NCBI GenBank assembly: GCA_016185305.1 | Contig: JACPNV010000013.1 | Location: 1 to 38,329, forward strand | From: Actinomycetota bacterium | Lineage (GTDB): Bacteria > Actinomycetota > Acidimicrobiia > Acidimicrobiales > Acidimicrobilacustridaceae | Length of the DNA: 38,329 nucleotides | Direction: 5' to 3' | Part shown: positions 35,532 through 38,329 of the stretch, in pieces | Layout: each line of letters opens with the position of its first letter | Position numbering within the stretch: position 1 is the first letter of the stretch | The notes under the pieces: model-generated | Told to the model about the DNA's origin: nothing | What the model saw: only the letters and a program-made list of their open reading frames with translations | Database searches by the model: none | Program-made: the position numbers and the translations under genes

Positions 35532-35647
35532 ATCCGGCGGCGTCCTACTCTCCCAGGGGAGTGGTCCCCAAGTACCATCGGCGCTGGTGGGCTTAACTTC
35601 CGTGTTCGGTATGGGAACGGGTGTGACCCCACCGCTATGGCCACCGA
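35532..35647 (-). rRNA. 5S ribosomal RNA
   Basis: On the minus strand the sequence has the 5S landmarks: CACACCCGTTCCCATACCGA, GAACACGGAAGTTAAG and GGGAGAGTAGGACGCCG. Ends pair as helix I (CGGTGG with CCGCCG). Exact ends are uncertain by a few bases. It is the last gene of the rRNA operon, 12 bases or so before the terminator. Confidence 0.93.
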
Positions 35648-35730
35648 AAATCGTGTGTTTTCAAGGGGAATACCCGGGTCATCCGGGCGTCGCCCGTGAG
35701 AACTCCACAGCGAGCACGATCATCATTGTC
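35648..35730 (-). other. 23S-5S intergenic spacer
   Basis: A spacer of about 83 bases with no tRNA. It contains ACGGGCGACGCCCGG and a processing-stem-like region. The GAAAACACACGATTTTC inverted repeat flanks the 5S start. Confidence 0.6.
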
Positions 35731-36012
35731 AACCCAAGCCCTCGGGCGATTAGTACCGGTCAGCTGAACATGTTGCCATGCTTACACTTCCGGCCTATCA
35801 ACGTGGTCGTCTACCACGGCCCTTACCAGGTTGACCCTGTGGGAGACCTCATCTTGAAACGGGCTTCGCACTTAGATGCTTTCAGCGCTTATCCCTTCCG
35901 CAGGTCGCCAACCAGCCGTGCCCTTGGCAGGACAACTGGCACACGAGAGCTGCGTCCATCCCGGTCCTCTCGTACTAGGGATAGCCTTTCTCAAGTCTCC
36001 TACGGCTGCAGA

Positions 36013-36043
<31 letters not shown>

Positions 36044-36062
36044 AAACCCAGCTCGCGTACCA

Positions 36063-36096
<34 letters not shown>

Positions 36097-36097
36097 G

Positions 36098-36141
<44 letters not shown>

Positions 36142-36651
36142 TTCCCGTCGATATGGACTCTTGGGGAAGATGAGCCTGTTATCCCCGGGGTACCTTTTAT
36201 CCGTTGAGCGACGGCGCTTCCACACGCAACCGCCGGATCACTATGGCCAGCTTTCGCTCCTGCTTGACTTGTAGGTCTCGCAGTCAAGCTCCCTTTTGCC
36301 ATTGCACTCGACGCCTGATTGCCAACCAGGCTGAGGGAACCTTTGCGCGCCTCCGTTACCATTTGGGAGGCAACCGCCCCAGTTAAACTACCCGCCTGAC
36401 GCTGTTCCCGATCCGGATAACGGACCTAGGTTAGAGTCCCAGTATGAGCAGGGTGGTATTTCAAGGTTGACTCCACGCCAGCTAGCGCTGACGCTTCCTA
36501 GTCTCCCACCTATCCTACACAACACATACCAAAACCCAACATCAAGTTGTAGTAAAGGTCCACGGGGTCTTTCCGTCCATCTGCAGCTAACGAGCATCTT
36601 TACTCGTACTTCAATTTCGCCGGGTCTGTGGTTGAGACAGTAGGAAAGTCG

Positions 36652-36706
<55 letters not shown>

Positions 36707-36965
36707 CACTCTTGTTACTACCGAATTCATTATCTCGGTGGCTAGATCATTTCTGTCTAGCTCCTCATGTCGCCATGAGGGTCGGACTGTATCTTCCCTC
36801 TTTCAAGGGCCCAGCGTGCAGTCTCTGAGGATCCCGCTTCTCGCGGTTTCCTGCTGATCGTCCGCACTGGTCGGATTGTCACTGCTCACGTCAATGCTGA
36901 GCGAGTACCGCCAGATGCTCGGAGTTTCCAGCATATAGCCAGGTTTATCCACGGCCATTAGGTTG
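36707..36965 (-). ncRNA. Group I intron 2 in 23S, after U1923
   Basis: 259 nt, no ORF. The 5' exon ends ...AACGGU, the last U being U1923, and the intron ends in G before CCTAAGG. P1: exon ACGGU pairs with the guide GCCGU (36951-36955), giving the U.G wobble at the splice site. Core elements: P (TGCTGGAAACTCC, 36921-36933), Q (GATCAGCAGGAAACC, 36845-36859), R (CCTCAGAGACTGCACGC, 36814-36830) and S (GGAAGATACAGTCCGACC, 36780-36797). P7 pairs GACTG with CAGTC, and P4 pairs GCTG with CAGC. P9-type hairpins (CCTCATG and CATGAGG) follow S. The best P3 needs two wobble pairs. Confidence 0.92.
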
Positions 36966-36977
36966 ACCGTTATAGTT
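36966..36977 (-). other. 12-nt 23S microexon (A1912-U1923) between two introns
   Basis: The transcript sequence AACTATAACGGT equals E. coli 23S 1912-1923, the loop and 3' strand of helix 69. It holds positions 1915, 1917 (pseudouridine sites) and C1920 (TlyA site). Both borders follow group I rules: U before each intron and G at each intron end. Confidence 0.92.
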
Positions 36978-37241
36978 CACGTGGGTCTCCATATCGCTAT
37001 GGGGCGTGGACCATATCTTCATCCACCAGATCAAGACCGGTGGAGCTCTGCGTATGGTCTCTGAGGATTCCCGAACGCCGTTTCCGGCACAACTGTTCGG
37101 GCCTTTCCTGCTGATTGTCCGCACTGGTCAGATTTTCACTGTTCACGAGTTCGTGAACGAGTACTGCCAGATACACCGGAGTTTCCAGCATTTAGCAGAG
37201 TTTGTCCTCGAGAATTGCTCCTCGAGGGCCGCAACAGATTT
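36978..37241 (-). ncRNA. Group I intron 1 in 23S, after U1911
   Basis: 264 nt, no ORF. The 5' exon ends GGCGGCCGU (U1911) and the intron ends in G (CCCACGTG) before AACTAT. P1: exon GGCCGU pairs fully with guide GCGGCC (37227-37232), with U.G at the splice site. P10: AAC of the 3' exon pairs with GUU just before the guide. P2: CCTCGAG and CTCGAGG. P3: CTCTGC (37195-37200) with GCAGAG (37046-37051). P (37178-37190), Q (AATCAGCAGGAAAGG, 37102-37116), R (CCTCAGAGACCATACGC, 37050-37066) and S (GAAGATATGGTCCACGCC, 37003-37020) are all present, and P7 pairs GACCAT with ATGGTC. P8 is TCCACC and GGTGGA; P9 is CCATA and TATGG. Confidence 0.94.
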
Positions 37242-38329
37242 ACGGCCGCCGTTTACCGGGGCTTAGGTTCAGAGCTTCGCCTTACGGCTAACCCTTCCCC
37301 GTAACCTTCCGGCACCGGGCAGGCGTCACAGCGTATACATCGCCTTACGGCTTCGCACGCTGCTGTGTTTTTAGTAAACAGTCGCTTTCCCCTGGTCTGT
37401 GCCACCCCTTCGAGCTCGGGACGCGAAGTCCGTCACCCTGGTGGGGTCATCCTTCTCCCGAAGTTACGGATGTATTTTGCCGAGTTCCTTAACCACAGTT
37501 CTCCCGATCGCCTTGGTATTCTCTACCTGCCCACCTGTGTTGGTTTGGGGTACGGGCACCGTGCCAACTCACCGCTGAGCTTTTCTCGGCAGCATGGGAT
37601 CAGTGACTTCGCCTGTATCGGCTCGGCATCGCGTCTCAGCGTTAACGATTCCAACTCTCATCGGAATCCGCCTACACGCTTACCCCAGGACAACCATCGC
37701 CTGGGTTCACCTACCCTCCTGCGTCCCTCATCGGTTACCCGCCCTCGGTTGGTCGGTTCGCTCTCCCCGAAGGGAGAGCAGCCCCTTAGTACCCGAGATT
37801 GGGCTGGGCGCGGACACGGTGGTACCGGAATATCAACCGGTTGTGCATCGACTACGCCTCTCGGCCTCGCCTTAGCTCCCGACTTACCCTGGGCGGATTA
37901 GCCTTCCCCAGGAACCCTTGGGCTTTCGGCGGAGGGGTTTCTCACCCCTCTCTCGCTACTCATGCCTGCATTCTCACTCGATCACGCTCCACGACGGTTT
38001 CCACCGCCGCTTCGCAGCAGAGATCGACGCTCCCCTACCACCCACGCATACGCGTGGATCCGCGGCTTCGGCTCTGGACTTGAGCCCCGTTACATTGTCC
38101 GCGCAAGATCACTCGACCAGTGAGCTGTTACGCACTCTTTCAAGGGTGGCTGCTTCTGAGCCAACCTCCTGGCTGTCTTCGCAATCTCACATCGTTTTCC
38201 ACTTAGTCCAGAATTAGGGGCCTTAGCCGGCGATCTGGGCTGTTTCCCTTTCGACCATGAAGCTCATCCCCCATGGTCTCACTGCCGGGCTCTGGAGCAT
38301 TGGCATTCGGAGTTTGGTTGGGGTCGGTA

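Noticed and set aside
36997..37191. A 64-codon frame inside intron 1, considered as a homing endonuclease
   Set aside because: No LAGLIDADG, GIY-YIG or HNH motif. It overlaps the P, Q and R core elements, and the intron has no spare length for an enzyme.

Overview
The window is high-GC actinobacterial chromosome, most like an uncultured member of the Acidimicrobiia. This rests on the codon bias, on many genes whose start codon lies 6-8 bases after a TANNNT -10 box (leaderless genes), and on two blocks of gene order known from Mycobacterium and other Actinomycetota: HAD phosphatase - nadK - recN - pyrG - Nudix - xerD, and scpA - scpB - rluB - cmk - der. The lineage is inferred; no database search was run.

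Layout. 1-4788 (minus): a GH20-like glycosidase that runs off the window start, a double-GNAT acetyltransferase with an apparent frameshift, a der GTPase gene that has lost most of its first G domain, and a DUF512/PDZ Fe-S protein. 4850-6528 (plus): ispH and an HD-domain protein. 6548-13036 (minus): one long run scpA-scpB-rluB-aroH-tyrA-aroA-cmk-plsC, with several GTGA/ATGA overlaps. 13170-16169 (plus): three tandem paralogous four-cysteine lipoproteins and trpS. 16196-18075: a DUF371 protein diverging from an NpmA/KamB-like 16S rRNA A1408 methyltransferase homologue. 18053-26594 (minus): HD protein, DksA-type zinc finger, xerD, Nudix, pyrG, a CD225/dispanin membrane protein, recN, nadK, a phasin/H1-like protein and a HAD phosphatase. 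26657-28367 (plus): DUF1015 and gamma-glutamylcyclotransferase-like genes. 28430-35462 (minus): lipoprotein, korB-korA, fbaB, an SSB-like protein, a VOC protein and an Arg/Lys-rich TPR protein. 35490-38329 (minus): the end of an rRNA operon with terminator, 5S and the 3' part of 23S.

The most striking content is in the 23S gene. Two small, ORF-less, mutually homologous group I introns (264 and 259 nt) interrupt helix 69 after U1911 and U1923 (E. coli numbering) and leave a 12-nt microexon between them. P1, P3, P4, P7 and the P/Q/R/S core elements can be read in both or nearly so. H69 is a hot spot for rRNA modification and for drugs that act on the decoding site. The same window encodes an NpmA/KamB homologue for the adjacent 16S site, while tlyA (which modifies C1920 of H69 and C1409 of 16S) is missing from its usual place beside nadK-recN.

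Largest non-genic gaps are 22170-22363, 31792-31952, 33457-33602 and 13752-13861. Each holds at most a promoter, a leader or short repeats, described below. No tRNA, CRISPR array, insertion sequence or prophage gene was found.
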